Shown here one piece after another: positions 10,776 to 22,985 of a stretch of 64,000 nucleotides of DNA. Each line of letters starts with the position of its first letter. Position 1 is the stretch's first letter. The notes under the pieces are model-generated. The model did not search any database. It was given only the letters and a program-made list of their open reading frames with translations, and was not told the DNA's origin. This DNA is from Misgurnus anguillicaudatus (Eukaryota; Chordata; Actinopteri; Cypriniformes; Cobitidae). The position numbers and the translations under genes were made by a program. Location: assembly GCF_027580225.2 (NCBI RefSeq), contig NC_073361.2, positions 20,221,001-20,285,000 on the forward strand, in the 5' to 3' direction.

Positions 10776-11595
10776 AATGTGAAATCTGCTAGTATTCTAA
10801 CACTGCATGTGCTTTGTTCATCCTATTGCTATTCAATGCAGGAAGGACTTCAGTATACCAGATCATTGTAATAAAGTAATTAAAGAGCTTTTCTTTTTGC
10901 CAGCTTCAAATGCATGAAATCTGTGATTTAACAAATATCTCCAATGAACAGAAAAACCAGCAGAAAAAGAATGTCTTTTCAAAATGGAAATTACTTTTGA
11001 TTTCTTCAGTATTCATTCATTTAGTTTGATCCTCAAGGCTGAAAAACCTTTCCTGCCCACAGCGAGACATTTCGTAGCTAAATCGTGGACTGCATCAAGG
11101 CCGTCCCATCAGTTAGGTTAAAGATTTCTTCTTCTTATTCCATAGAGGATCTTCAAATCGATGTACATTTAAGATGGTAAGCACTCCCACATGTCTACAC
11201 AGATCAGATTGTATCCGCTTGCCGTCATGTATTATTTCTTAAGGAGGGTTTTGCTATGGATTGTAGCATCAAGATCTTTCCTGTTTTCTGTCTCCTAACT
11301 TCAGCATGAAGTGCACTAGATTCTGCACTACTTCTAATCAAATGTGAGCACATTTTTGACATTTATCATGTTAATTGCATTTTTAGGAAAGGTCAGATTT
11401 CTATGCCTCCACTCGTTCTCAAATCGTGCTGGGATAACACATATCGTCAGGTTTTGTCTAGTGGGGTGCAAAATTTGGTATATATCCGATAAAAGGATGT
11501 CTAAAAAACTCAAGTAATATGTTGAATAAAAAGTATAATGCCCTGATTATGCTGCCTATATGCGCTGGTGACAGTGGTGTTAAAATGCACACATG
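10776..11595. other. Stretch without genes
   Basis: No plausible coding frame, repeat boundary or RNA gene was recognised. Base composition is AT-rich like the rest of the window. Confidence 0.4.
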
Positions 11596-11896
11596 GGCTG
11601 TTTCTCAATATGCGTTCTTCAGCGATCTTGCGTCCTCGTGTCCTCGCTCTACGTCATCATAAATGGTCGAAGTTCATTCCAATTCTCAAGAACGCAAGGA
11701 CAGAGGACGCATGAAAATACCCGGATGTGTTCTTGATATCGAGGATGCATCGAGTGCAGACTTGCTGAAATCGCTTTACGCCCCAGAAGTCATTGCGGCA
11801 AAACTTCCGAGTTCGTTCTTCTAAGGTCGCCTGGCAAGACCGATCTCCACGAGGACGCAAGACCGTTCTTTGCGTTCTTGGAATTGAGAAACAGCC
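11596..11896. mobile_element. MITE with GGCTGTTTCTCAAT ends, copy 1
   Basis: The left end GGCTGTTTCTCAATATGCG and right end reverse complement GGCTGTTTCTCAATTCC are inverted repeats. ATG flanks both sides (11593-11595 and 11897-11899) as a 3-bp duplication. A longer copy is at 44441-44823; this one lacks about 75 bp of internal sequence. No transposase. Superfamily uncertain. Confidence 0.8.
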
Positions 11897-12539
11897 ATGA
11901 TGACCTTGCTGCGGAAGATTTTCCCGAATTTTTGAAAAGAACCGCCCCTCTACTTTAAAAAAAAAACGCACATGCGCAACACTCTACCTGCTCCACAGAG
12001 GGAACGCCTAATAAACGCGTGCATGAGAGAGAGCATGCACGAGCCTAGTTCTTCTCTTCGCTCTGTTTACAAGTTGCTGTCGGCATGGCTCATACATTGA
12101 GATGTTTACGTGTCTACGTGGTTCGTGACTTATGCCAAGGCTAGCATCGCTAATCATAGTTTACATCAACTTTTACTAGCAGTGATTTTAAATGGATTTC
12201 TCCAAATAGCATGACAAACCCTGTCGAGTAGAAACTTTGCCACTGAGGCATCAGTGGCAAGCCCAACCTGTGCATTTAGTGGACGCCAGCGTGTGAAATA
12301 TTCTCCCAAAAACACTCTCTCTTTCTCTTCTTGTCATACGATTCGTAGACATCTTTTCTTTTGCGACCCTCAGACATTTTGAAAAAATACGGTGAGAACG
12401 CGAGCTTCAATTAATGGCTGAAAGCGTAGCTCACCACACATATACACCTGAAAATATGCATGTGCAGAATGCGAACCTAGGGCCGAGCACGTACGACGGC
12501 CTCACATATCACCAGAATGACTGACATGGATGACCAATC

Positions 12540-13006
12540 AGTCCTTCCAGAAAAACGCAGAGTTTTTTTGTGATTGTTGCGGGCAAAAATCCTCGATTTT
12601 GCGGCACGTTTTCTTAAAAAATGCGATGGAATATGCGGGATATTTATGCAATTTATGCGATGGAATTGCGGGAATTTGCGAAAATTGCGGAACTTGCAAA
12701 AACTGCAATGATGTCATAATCACGTCACTTCATAACGTTCCCATGGCAAAAGAGGACACGGCTGCGCTTTTGGGAAGTAAATGCAACATTTTTTAACTTT
12801 CTGCTAATATATATGTGACTTTTTGCTACGAAAATGCGGAGATTATGAAATCATGCAAGCCCCACGTATTTTGTGCGCGGAAATATGTAATTAATGTGGC
12901 GTGGTGAAAGTGCGTCTTATTGGAAAAAATGCAGCCCCGCATAAATATGCAGACTTTGGCTGATTACGCAATATATCGCGCACAATCGCGTTTTTCGGGA
13001 GGGACT
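12540..13006. mobile_element. hAT-like MITE, copy 1, 467 bp
   Basis: Ends are AGTCCTTCCAGAAAAACG and, inverted, AGTCCCTCCCGAAAAACG. They are flanked by GACCAATC (12532-12539) and GACCAATA (13007-13014), a 7/8 match to an 8-bp target duplication as made by hAT elements. The interior is full of ATGCGG/CCGCAT words. A second copy in opposite orientation is at 30955-31423. The 88-codon frame inside is not conserved between copies and is not a gene. Confidence 0.8.
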
Positions 13007-13014
13007 GACCAATA

Positions 13015-15448
13015 GTCTTGATGATCCAGCCGGGGAAAAAAATCTTCCGCTACACCTTTAAATGACCCCGTCATTTATGGTCATACAGATAAAAATTAAA
13101 CATAATTCAAAGCTATAAATTGTGTACTCTTATTTGTGTTTACTCACAAATTAAGTACAAAACATTGCGCTTTCGTAAAATAATTTACATATACTTTTTA
13201 ATTTGCTTTGTTAATATGCTAATTATTTATAATAATTTAAATTTAAAACAATTATTTGTGTAGGCCTATTTATTTTATTCTGTTTTCTCCATGAAGTGCT
13301 GCAGGTGCGTGATGTGATCATGAATCACATATATGGAATAATCCTGATAAATCCATCACACAAGAAAGAAAAAGCCAATATCATAACTTCAATAACACTA
13401 TAGGGCTAAAACAGCAACATCTGCTTGTGTCCATCTTATAAGTGGTCACAGTTGCACCATCACTTGAAAATCAATCTCAAATACATCCCCTCCTTCACCC
13501 ATTGCACGCTGAGATTTCCCAGTTAGGATTTTCTGCATTTGTTTACTTGTAGTGTGCCGACCACCAAAATTCCTGCTGTCAAAGCAGACAGACATTAGCA
13601 TTGTTTATAAGCAAATAGGAGAACAGTAAGGGGGTCCTGTATAAAAGCTAAGCAAACAGGAAATGCATCTGTGGCACCCATACACTCCCACTGTTAGTTA
13701 CTCTTTCCACAGACTGCACAGCAGTTATAAATGACCACCCCAGAGACGAGCCTAAGCTTCTCGCACATCTGCTTTGTGTCGTACCAAAAATTCAAATATA
13801 AGACGATTTTAGGGATTTTTCTGCTACTCCATTACGGAGGACACTCAGCCACTACGTAATAACAACATGACAGGTTGTGTTAACAGATATAACCCTTGTG
13901 TATGACACACGCATGATGCAGATGTTTAGGAGAGCTCTGTGCAGCTGTTTAAACGATTTTACACTAACACAACCTTTATAGACATGACAAATATGTCATT
14001 AAAGCAGCCATGACCAGACATACCGAAAGCAACATCACATGCAAGGAGACTGTTGGATTGGGTGAATGGAAGCATGTACTTTTTTGTCTATATTCAACAT
14101 CGTAAAGCGAAACTTGCCAAAGCTGCAAGTGAACATCATATTTCGGTTTCTGTACAGAGAGAAGTCTTTGGGAGTCGAGAGGGAGTGTTTGTGCCAGTGG
14201 GAGTTCACTGATGCTTCAGAATCTAAAGCTTCTTTCTCTCGAGAGTTCAGCAGTCGCTCCTCAGGGAGTAACACTATAATCTGTCGGCAAAACTTTATCC
14301 ATGCAAAGTCTGTCGCCTTCAGCGTTTATTTCCAGCTGTCAAAGCAGGCAAGAGATGACAGTGAATTCAAGCGCAAACTGCGACCCAAATTTAAGCGAAA
14401 GAGCGGCGTATGTCACACTTAAATTAATAACACTTCTTCAAGCAATGAGTGGGAGCCTCAAAGACAAAGAATATTGTGTGCGCTATTAAAGATCATTTTT
14501 ATGATGGATATCGGTCCAACTGTATCTCTTAATCTCAGTAACAACCCAACACTTAAAGTCTTATTTTATGTAAAGAGGGAAGAGTTAAATAAAAAGACAT
14601 GGGAATTATTTTTAATATGCAGATGTGCTTGATCAAAAAGTCCTATTGTACTGTAGGTCAATTTTGATGTGCTTAATAAAGATCTGATTATCTCCGGATC
14701 TAAAAGTAGCTACGTTGCTTGCAAACAAATTATCTGTTTGTAATCTTATTGATGGCTAAATTGGATTGAAAAGCCTTCATGTAAACACCTTAATCAATAA
14801 GATTGAGGTCGATCAAATGCCAATTTGGATCATATTGAAAGGGGTGGTGTAGTCTAATTTGTGATCCGATCATTGCACGTAAATGCACGAATCTTGTTAT
14901 TTTCTCAATCAGATGCATACCTTATGCACATGCGCAGAAGATTTGTCGTATATATTTACCTCCTATTTAGGCACATGATTTAACGTCACAGAAACATGCA
15001 ATAGCAAGGGGATGGCAACATGCATTATTAAGGTAATGGAGTCATGCGTTGTACATTCTGCAGTGTTCATGTGTACTTTCATTACATTACATAAAGCAAT
15101 AAAATAAAATTGTGTTTTCATTGTCTATATCTGAAAACTTAAGAATAACTTTCTCCAACTCAACTAAGACTTTGTACATTTATCCAGAGATAAATCGTGC
15201 ACTGGACGAAATATGGGTTGCCAACTCCTGCGGTTTAAAGATGAAAAGTTTTGTTCATTAGTTATTGGCATTTGGGTTGTGAACAGTCATTGGGATGTTT
15301 TGGGGCTAGTTTTGATTGTCCATTGGGGTGGTTTTGATTCGTGAATCCGGCAACCCTGGCTGTGCGCTTTCGCAGACGTTTGGTACAGATTATATAGAAT
15401 GTACACGAAAACGACATTTTATTCAGATTTCAATGTTTAGGGTACATG
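13015..15448. other. Stretch without a recognisable gene
   Basis: A more GC-rich patch at 14050-14420 contains a 118-codon frame on plus and a 79-codon frame on minus. Neither shows a domain, splice sites or compositional support, so no gene is called. Positions 14680-14900 hold weak inverted fragments around GATCCGATC. Otherwise nothing was seen. Confidence 0.35.
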
Positions 15449-15863
15449 CAGGGCTCAACAAAAAGGACTGCCCGGTGGCCCGGCCCCGGGGCAAGCGTGA
15501 TAGACGTTCGGGCCAGTAAAAAGTATTGTCACTTGCCCGATCGGGCCAGTGCTTCACCCTCAGTCACTAAAATATATTTTCATCAATGTATATTATTATT
15601 TAACATCTTGGAAGCAAACATTTACTTTGGTAAAACACGATGAAAGAAATTTGCTGTCAATTTACAATTAAAGCCTTTTTTCGCTGGAACATGTCTGTTG
15701 TATATGTATACAATTATATTTGACTTTTAAATTATTATTCTTATATATGTGACACACTGACATTTTTTTTATTGGGGCCAGTGAAAATTTTGGCAGGGCA
15801 AGTGAAAACCTGAACCACTGGCCCGACCGGGCCATTATAAAAAATTATTTGCGTTGAGCCCTG
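15449..15863. mobile_element. TIR element with CAGGGCTCAAC ends, 415 bp
   Basis: It begins CAGGGCTCAACAAAAA and ends GCGTTGAGCCCTG. ACATG lies directly outside both ends as a 5-bp direct repeat. Inner arms contain TGGCCCGACCGGGCCA-type blocks that can pair. CAG...CTG termini suggest a hAT-related MITE, but the short duplication leaves this open. Confidence 0.65.
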
Positions 15864-16629
15864 ACATGTAGGCGGTACTGTCGTAACCTGCAATCGGATT
15901 AAAAATCCGTCGGATTGACAACATTTTGTGAATGTAAACGTAGCCAATGTGGATCAGGATTATATGTATCTGTAGCTGATCTCATGGAAAGTAAGCAAAA
16001 ACAGGTTGAATTTTGTGTTTGCTAAAATCACCCTGCATTCCGATTCGTAGCAACTAAATAGTAGTTGAAATTAGATTCAGTATGTCCCATCTCTTTAAAT
16101 GCAGTCAAATGTCTATACCTTCCCATAACACACACAGTACATACTTTTAGGGCATAGTATAAGTAGGCAAATTGGGACGCAGCATCAGTCTCTTTTTTCT
16201 GAATTTCAGAACTGCCCCCTAATGGTTGAAACTGAAACTACTGTTGCAAGAGCAGAGTCAAATTTTAAAAGACAATGGGGCAATATCCTGGACAGGGCTC
16301 AAGTAGTCCCAAACTGAAATATATGTTTAAGCTGTATTAACTGAAAACAGCTGGCATTGACATATCTTAAAATATGTGGCCCTGCATGTGAAAACCCAGC
16401 TAAAGCTTTTTTGTGATTTACTGTTTTCTACCATCCTTTGTAAAAAAATATATATATAACTTTAATATCTTTAATGACAAAGTATGGTCATGTCAATTAT
16501 TTAATTTCACTATGATTTCAAGGTTGAAATCAAACTTTGAATCTCATAATTAGATTGAGACGTTAGCCTGGCTTTCACAGGCAGGGTCACATACAGTTTT
16601 GTCTCAAGATGCACACCAGCAAAATATTT

Positions 16630-17061
16630 TAGGGATGCACGATATATCGCCGACATATCGTTATCGGCCGATAACTGCTTATTTTTAATATTATCGGTTA
16701 TCGGTCTGATAGCAAAATTAGGCCGATAAATGAAAGCCGATAAATTATGGATTATTTTGGTTTGTTGAACCACTGTACTTGCTCATTGCTGGCCATGTGG
16801 AGTTTTGATTGGTGCTTTCTGTGACATAGCACGAAGATGACACATGTTGCGGGCTTAAGAAGAGTATGCTATAGCGCAAAGACAAGATGTCCGCGATCTG
16901 GGAGTTTTTCATTGTGAAATTAATATGAATATTTATCGGCCTAGATATATATATATATATATATATTTATCGGCCTAATATATATATATAGGTTATCGGC
17001 CCCCAAATATAAAGAGTTATCGTTATCGTATCGACCAAAATTTCCATATCGATGCATCCCT
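16630..17061. mobile_element. hAT MITE 'TAGGGATGCAC', copy 1
   Basis: Termini TAGGGATGCACGATATATCG and, inverted, AGGGATGCATCGATATGG are flanked by a perfect 8-bp duplication AAATATTT (16622-16629 and 17062-17069). The interior repeats TATCGGCC words. Related copies are at 17102-17518 and 38076-38453. The frames inside are repeat-derived. Confidence 0.85.
16944..16990. repeat. TA microsatellite
   Basis: Two TA runs (about 16944-16966 and 16978-16991) are separated by a TTATCGGCC unit of the surrounding hAT MITE. Copy 3 at 38076-38453 has no TA run at the matching place, so the expansion arose in this copy. Confidence 0.8.
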
Positions 17062-17101
17062 AAATATTTTGTAACGTTTGTTTGTAAAAACAGCTTAAAA
17101 T

Positions 17102-17518
17102 TAGTGATGCACCGATGTATCGGCCGCCGATATTTATCGGCCGATTTTTGATGAATTTGAAACCATCGGCATATCGGCAATAGCACGAGAAAGGCCGATA
17201 CCGATTGTTTATTAATTAACTGCATAAAGAAATCCATTATATGTAAAAAAAAAGAGTTAATGTTGTTAATAAATTAAATGCTGAATAGCAAAAACCACCT
17301 TTGAAGGTTGTCTTATTATATTTGTTTTAGCTTAATTTGTGCCTCTCTTATTATGTTAGTCAGTTGAATGTTAATTAGATCCAATCCATGTTCAGTAAAA
17401 ATAATTTGATGCAGAAATAAACTAGCTAATAGGCCAACTGTATAGTATTGTATACAAGTGTCTTAATATCGGTATCGGCCAGAAGTCGGCCCAAAAAAAT
17501 CCTATCGGTGCATCCCTA
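17102..17518. mobile_element. hAT MITE 'TAGTGATGCAC', copy 2
   Basis: It starts TAGTGATGCACCGATGTATC, ends CGGTGCATCCCTA, and is flanked by a perfect 8-bp duplication CTTAAAAT (17094-17101 and 17519-17526). It lies only 40 bp from copy 1. The two share ends but differ inside. Confidence 0.88.
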
Positions 17519-17526
17519 CTTAAAAT

Positions 17527-19607
17527 GTCCTAATATAACTAAAGACTAGTCCTGGCTTAATCTAAATCCTGTCTGGTAAATCGCCCCATAAAATTTAACC
17601 TGCTGTTGTTGATTTCATGATGCAAATATGGGCAGCTTAATGCTTTGTGTCACATCCTCAGTTATGTTGACCATACATTATTAGCTGAATATACTAAAAT
17701 TCTTAAATATATTTTATTAATTCTCTGACTATTTTATTCGCTTGTCTTCGCTCAAGTATAGAAAAAGCATGCAAAACCAACACAATCATTGCTCATCTAA
17801 TGCTCAGAAGTCTGAGTGTCAAGATCATATTGAAAACAACCCCCATCAGAAAGTTGGTGCCTTACAACAAAGTCATTATGTGGAGAAGGACATGTGGCAG
17901 CCACCAGCAATATATAAACCAATCCCACCACCGTGCATTTTAAATGTCAAAGATGTCATTTGGGAAACAACATCAAACAGAAATTTATGATGATGCCAAC
18001 AATACACTAGAGAAAGAATAGATAACAAGGCACTCTGTTTAATCTAACACGTGAGGAAAAAACTCAGACCAGCAGCTTCATATATCACATAGATCAATTA
18101 CACGCTGAGTGACAATATTTGAAGCAAATACATTAGGGAGTAAACACTTAACACTCAAATATATTTACAGCACTGCAACCTGCTGCTCTCCATCAAGGGC
18201 GCACAAGCTCTTCATTTTGCTCAAATAAAAAGCAACAGGAAAGTCTTACGAAATATGCTTTTAGCTTATATTTCGTACATTAAATGCCAGATTCAGGAAC
18301 AAATGTCTTTTCATTCAGCTTGTGACATCTAGTGATGGTGAGAGTGGCGGACCACTGCGGCCACAACCAGTGATTCAAGAGGGTGAAGTGCGCAGGTAGC
18401 GCAGATAAGAGGCTTTTGTGAACTCTCACGGTATCATTTACACCGGGAATAAATGGATGTGATAGAAAGTATTACCACTGGTCTCCTACCTAAATCAAAA
18501 GTATAGTGCATATTTAAATACGTAACTTTTAGCAAACATCGTAGACAGACCGAGAGGAAGATCATTCAGATGTCAAGACTGAACAGGTGCGCTACCCCTT
18601 CGTCGAATTTACAAAGTATATTTACTGTCTTATGGACATCGCAGAGTAGTTACAAAAGCAGAGTTCACGTTATAATGTCTTTAATGAAGTAAATGCCACG
18701 CGCGCGCTTTCGCGCATTCAGTCTAAAAACAGATGTGTTAAAAACAACACATTCTGTATTAGTTTAGGGGTGACACATTAATGTGTTGTGCCTAACTAAC
18801 ACATATCTGTGTCATTACTGGAACAACACATTTTGTGTTTTTAACACTTGTATTGACCCCTTCATTAATTTAAACACAAAATGGCACATTGATTGTATAA
18901 GACAAGCAATGTATGAAAAATTAACACCTCAGTGTTGTTGAGTCAGTATAACTTCTGCAGTTTCTATCGAGAAACATGGTTTGTAATAAATATGCTAACG
19001 CTATTTCTTCACAAATTGCATGCAATTCACACCAAAAATAATTTTTAATCAAATAAAATGGCCATAAATAATTTAACAACTGTGCCTCTTAGGAAAAGTA
19101 ACCATGTTTTTATAGTAAAATTGTCGTTAGCATGTTTTTGGTGGATTGCTTAACCTTTGTATTATCATAATTGCACTGCAAACATCATGGTTTAACTATG
19201 GATATTGTAGTGAGACGGTTTAATAGTAACCATATATTCTCTTACAGACTGAAGTAACAATTTCTTTGAAATGCCATATGTATAATAACCAATACTTACA
19301 GCGAAAAACCTGAAGCTCAGTGTTGAAACAAATAAAATCAATTTCAAGGCATCCATCGCAATTCGCTGTTTTCCTTCCCTCAGTGTTCGTATACAACGAA
19401 AAAAGTTTCCCCGAAAAGCGCTTTAAAGTCAAACGCTAGCTGTTTAACGGACAATATAAAGGCATGTGAGTAAAACAAAATAAGTTTAACCGTGAGAGCA
19501 TTATAAGATCCGCGAGTGAACGATGCTCCGGCTGTAGTGGCTCATTTGCTGGGGCTGCTGACAGTTGAGCTACCAATGAGCGCGAGTCACAGTCCGTGAG
19601 AGCAAAG
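17527..19607. other. Stretch without genes; one weak hairpin repeat
   Basis: Between 18728 and 18895 the words AACACAT/ATGTGTT recur in both orientations and look like an old MITE. An 82-codon plus-strand frame at 17742-17990 has no recognisable domain or splice context and is not called. No other feature was seen. Confidence 0.35.
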
Positions 19608-19752
19608 GCGTGTTCGACTTCAAACAGCGCTATGCATACTCGTCGCAGGATGACATCACAATATCGCGAGAACGATTTGAAAGCTGTATAGCTCTCGCGG
19701 TACTATGTCAAACTTGGTTTGTTCTGCGCTGCGCCGCATGAAATCGAATACA
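19608..19752. repeat. Degenerate copy of the 56420-56584 hairpin MITE
   Basis: GTTCGACTTCA on the left, GCGCCGCATGAAATCGAA on the right, and GATGACATC and CTCTCGCGGTAC inside match the order of blocks in the near-perfect hairpin at 56420-56584. Many substitutions are present. Confidence 0.55.
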
Positions 19753-20553
19753 CATATCATGAAAAAGACTTACAGCTCCACGTTGGCATTATCAATGCGC
19801 TCAAGGTTGTCTTATTCGTCATCCATCCACGACTGTCCCTCTTGTATTAGTACGAAAACAATGTACTTCAAGGTCTATGCGGTTTGTGGGTGCCTCTTCA
19901 ATCTCAAGGTTTAGTTACTTGAGACATAGTGTGTAGAATCCAAAAGATAAATATAGCGTAAATAGGGAATAGTTTACAATTTACGCACCGCTAAAGTGTT
20001 TCACCCATAAAACATACCTTTCACTTGCCATAAAACAAAATATGGAAAACTTCGACCGGAAGTAACGATTGGATAAAATGGCGCACGAATTAGATTAATC
20101 AATGAGATGTTTCTTCTGACAAACTAGTCATTTAGATATGCATCTCAAAATGTGTAATACATAATGTTTCTTTAACAAATTAAATACAAATTTAAAAGTT
20201 AATTTGCTTATTATTACTAAAAATTTAAAGGGACACTCCACTTATGAAAATAGGCTTATTTATTTATTATCAATTCCCCTAGAGTTAAACAATACAGTTT
20301 AACCGTTTTGGAATCTAATCAGCTGATCTCCGGGTCTGGCGGTACCACTTTTAGCATAGCTTAGCATAATTCATTGAATCTGATTAGACAATTAGCATCA
20401 TGCTCAAAAATAACCAAAGAGATATGTTCCTATTTAAAACTTGACTCTTCTTACATTAGGTACTAAGAACGGCGAAAAATTAAAGTTCCAATTTCGGCCA
20501 ATATGGCTGGGAACATTCCGGCGTAATAATCAAGGACGTTGCTGTCGTACAAT

Positions 20554-20944
20554 AGACCCCTTCACAGTTCACGTCACAGGCGGTTCCCACTGCGTATGTG
20601 GAGGTCAGAAAAGTCATTACAGCAGATAAGGTTGCGTATTATTCGGTATCGTCAAAAATGCAGAATGGCTTTGAAAATCGCACCAGGTCTGCCGTTACAT
20701 TTTTCGGGATTCCTCCAGAATCTCAAAAACAAAAAATACAACATCTGTGGCTGCAAGCAATTAAACGTGCAGACTGGGACAATGCAAAGATCAAAGAGGC
20801 TTGTGTTTGTAGTGCTCACTTCATTTCAGGTAAGTCATCATTTTTCAGCCCTGTTAGAGAAAGCCTAAATGGTATGAACAGTTTGACCCCATGCTGCACA
20901 TGCACCCAATCGTCGTTCAGTGTTTACAAACCTTGAAGGGGTCT
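20554..20944 (+). mobile_element. 391-bp TIR element with a THAP exon fragment
   Basis: It begins AGACCCCTTCA and ends TGAAGGGGTCT, with AT on both outer sides (20552-20553 and 20945-20946). A 2-bp AT duplication plus a THAP-type DNA-binding domain fits the ISL2EU group of PIF/Harbinger-like transposons. A P-element-like origin is the alternative. It is a deletion derivative with no catalytic domain. Confidence 0.7.
20598..20829 (+). pseudogene. THAP-domain exon fragment of a transposase
   Basis: The frame from the ATG at 20598 contains TFFGIPPESQKQKIQHLWLQ, then ADWDNAKIKEACVCSAHF. The latter is the second half of a C2CH zinc-binding THAP domain, with the W and the final C-x-x-H. The first Cys pair is not visible in this frame. 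Right after HFISG the sequence reads CAG|GTAAGT at 20829/20830, a consensus splice donor, so this looks like the first coding exon of a transposase whose other exons were deleted. THAP domains bind element ends in P and some Harbinger-like transposases. The frame beyond 20830 is intronic. Confidence 0.65.
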
Positions 20945-21090
20945 ATGGCACAATGATATTACGCAGTGCCTGAAAATAGTCCCCAGTTATGTTACCAAGG
21001 GGACTATTTTTGGGCGCTGCGTAATATCATCGCGCTTGCTGCACTCATGGTACGGCAGCAAAGCCCTTGATTATTACGCCGGATTAAAAA

Positions 21091-22293
21091 ATTGGAATAA
21101 AGTGTCATTTTGACTCTTGTTTGTATGACAGTCTTGTTTATTACTGTGTGACTACTTCTGTTTCTGCTTGAGAAGTATTTTTCTGCAATATTAGAATAAA
21201 TCCATGTACAAATAAATGTATCCACAACATACTTTGATCTACTAACTGTAGGAAATTGGGTTGTTCTTTTTCAGCAGTAATTACGAATGCCCCCGTAAAC
21301 CTGTCTATACAGATTTATTTTTGTTGAAAGCACTGACCTTTCTGCACCACAGCTCTACACAACATGTAAATATTTTTTAGCAGTTTTTTCCACCTTCAGA
21401 TGTTTTCAAGGTGTTTTTTTTTTGCAATGGTCAAGTGTTCCTCAATTAAATAAAGTTGTGATAACAAAACTTTAAAAACATCTTTCAGGCTGGATGCAAA
21501 ATGTCTGATGATAAAAAGCTCACTCTACGTCTCAATGAAATAGGGGTGAGCAGGGCACAAACTAACGCAGGGTGAATTGTAACACGGCTACTTTACATAT
21601 TTATACAGAGCCAAACAATCTGTTCTTTTGGTCTTTATCTCTTACTGTCAAAAGATAATCTCCTGTTAATTTGTTATAAGTTTTGATGTGTTTTGGTTAA
21701 GATATTGAACAAAGAGTGTTTTGGAGGCATTGAAGTAAATTTCTTTATCTTATGTTTTTTTTTCGAATTCTGAGTTGGGTGTGCAAGTCATCAAATTCAA
21801 CTTTATATTATTTTAATCACTGTCTTGTTATCTAACATAACACCATTTTGAATGTCAGCAACTCCTAGTACTGATAGCTGGGATTAAAACATTTTTACAT
21901 AGTGGAGTTAGTTTTCACACAGTGTTACAATTAAGCCTCAGGTATACAATGATAATGAAAACAATGTAAATCCTATTCATCAAAATGATAACTGTTAATC
22001 GGGAAATAACTGACTTTTTTGTCTTAATTGTGCAGCCCTTCCAAAAAAAATCTATTTATATGCATTGATGCATAATACAAGGATGAAGGATAAAGGATGG
22101 ATATCTATTATAAGCAGGTATATAAACAATATCCACATTTAGTATAAACAGAATTTTATTGAATTATTTGTGTTTAAACAAAATTTTCTAACAGGTGTTA
22201 CAACAACCCTCTGTTTGTTAACATTAACCCCACCTATGGGATAAGATGTAACGTTTACACTCCTGTCACTTCCTGTAATTGTACAATAACGGT
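21091..22293. other. Stretch without genes
   Basis: AT-rich; no frame, TIR or RNA gene was recognised. Confidence 0.4.
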
Positions 22294-22436
22294 ATAGAGA
22301 CAGAGCGCAGCGCGTCATAACCTGAAAACCATGCCCACCGGGGGGGAAAGCAATCCAATTGTCTCCATTGACTTTGTATTGCAAGAGGCTGCCTCCTTGT
22401 CATTTCTGGCTTATAACAAAAAACAGAATAATTACT

Positions 22437-22568
22437 AAAAGCTGCTTTGTGACAATATGTACAGCTAACAAGCCAAAGAACCCAGAAATAAGTTTTTATA
22501 AGCTGTCGAGCCGTAAAACCCAGCCTTTAAGGAGAATAAAGTGGATCGGCGACTACGTTTCCCTCTAG
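22437..22568 (+). pseudogene. THAP N-terminal fragment, left arm
   Basis: The plus-strand frame reads KSCFVTICTANKPKNPEI, then SFYKLSSRKTQPLRRIKW, then a stop at 22566-22568. C-x(4)-C followed by FYK and RRIKW is the pattern of the first half of a THAP zinc finger. Relative to the right arm the second Cys of SCC is Phe and the start ATG has become ATT. The Cys-His half of the domain is absent. Confidence 0.55.
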
Positions 22569-22848
22569 TGGACGCAGTTTTACTAATAGGAGTACTATGA
22601 AAAGTTGCCTGTTTCCATTTCTGTGTCTAAACGCTCGTTTTTTGAAGTCGACAGCTTATAAAAACGTATTTTTTTTCGTGTTAGATGTACACCTTGTCAC
22701 ACATCAGCTTTTAGGTATTATTCTGTTTTTAAGTTTAATCTGTAAATAAGTTTTTATAAGCTGTCGACCCCAAAAAACGAGCGTTTAAAGACACAAAAAT
22801 GGATACAGGCAACTTTTCATAGTACTTCTATTAGTAGAACTGTGTCCA

Positions 22849-22985
22849 CTAGGGGGAAATGTAGTCGGCGATCCACTTTATTCTCCTTAAAGGCTGGGTT
22901 TTACGGCTCGACAGCTTATAAAAACGTATTTCTGGGTTCTTTGGCTTGTTAGCTGTACATATTGTCACACAGCAGCTTTTAGGCA
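22849..22985 (-). pseudogene. THAP N-terminal fragment, right arm
   Basis: The minus-strand frame begins MPKSCCVTICTANKP and continues RFYKLSSRKTQPLRRIKW to a TAG at 22849-22851. The MPKSCC start with C-x(4)-C, an aromatic FYK and RRIKW is typical of THAP domains. The mirrored copy is at 22437-22568. Only the first half of the domain (about 45 residues) is present, so it is a remnant and not a functional binding module. Confidence 0.6.

Larger units (their letters stand above)
20225..21090. mobile_element. Fold-back TTAA-type MITE, interrupted
   Basis: It begins TTAAAGGGACACTCCAC. Blocks around 20519-20550 and 20945-20985 pair with 21000-21087: for example CCGGCGTAATAATCAAGG against CCTTGATTATTACGCCGG, and GAAAATAGTCCCC against GGGGACTATTTTTGG. 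The loop is AGTTATGTTACCAAG. The right terminus is missing or too diverged to place. A THAP-bearing element (20554-20944) is inserted in the left arm. Confidence 0.7.

Noticed and set aside
12530..12796. 88-codon frame with many Cys
   Set aside because: It lies wholly within a hAT-like MITE (12540-13006). The Cys come from TGCGG/TGCAA repeat words, and the second MITE copy does not preserve the frame.
14035..14422. Overlapping frames of 118 codons (plus) and 79 codons (minus) in a GC-richer patch
   Set aside because: No domain, no convincing splice sites, and both strands are open; not enough to call a gene.
16510..17237. Minus-strand frames of 87-98 codons
   Set aside because: They lie in hAT MITE sequence with ATCGGCC and TA repeats.
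17742..17990. 82-codon plus-strand frame
   Set aside because: Composition is unremarkable, and no splice context or recognisable motif is present.
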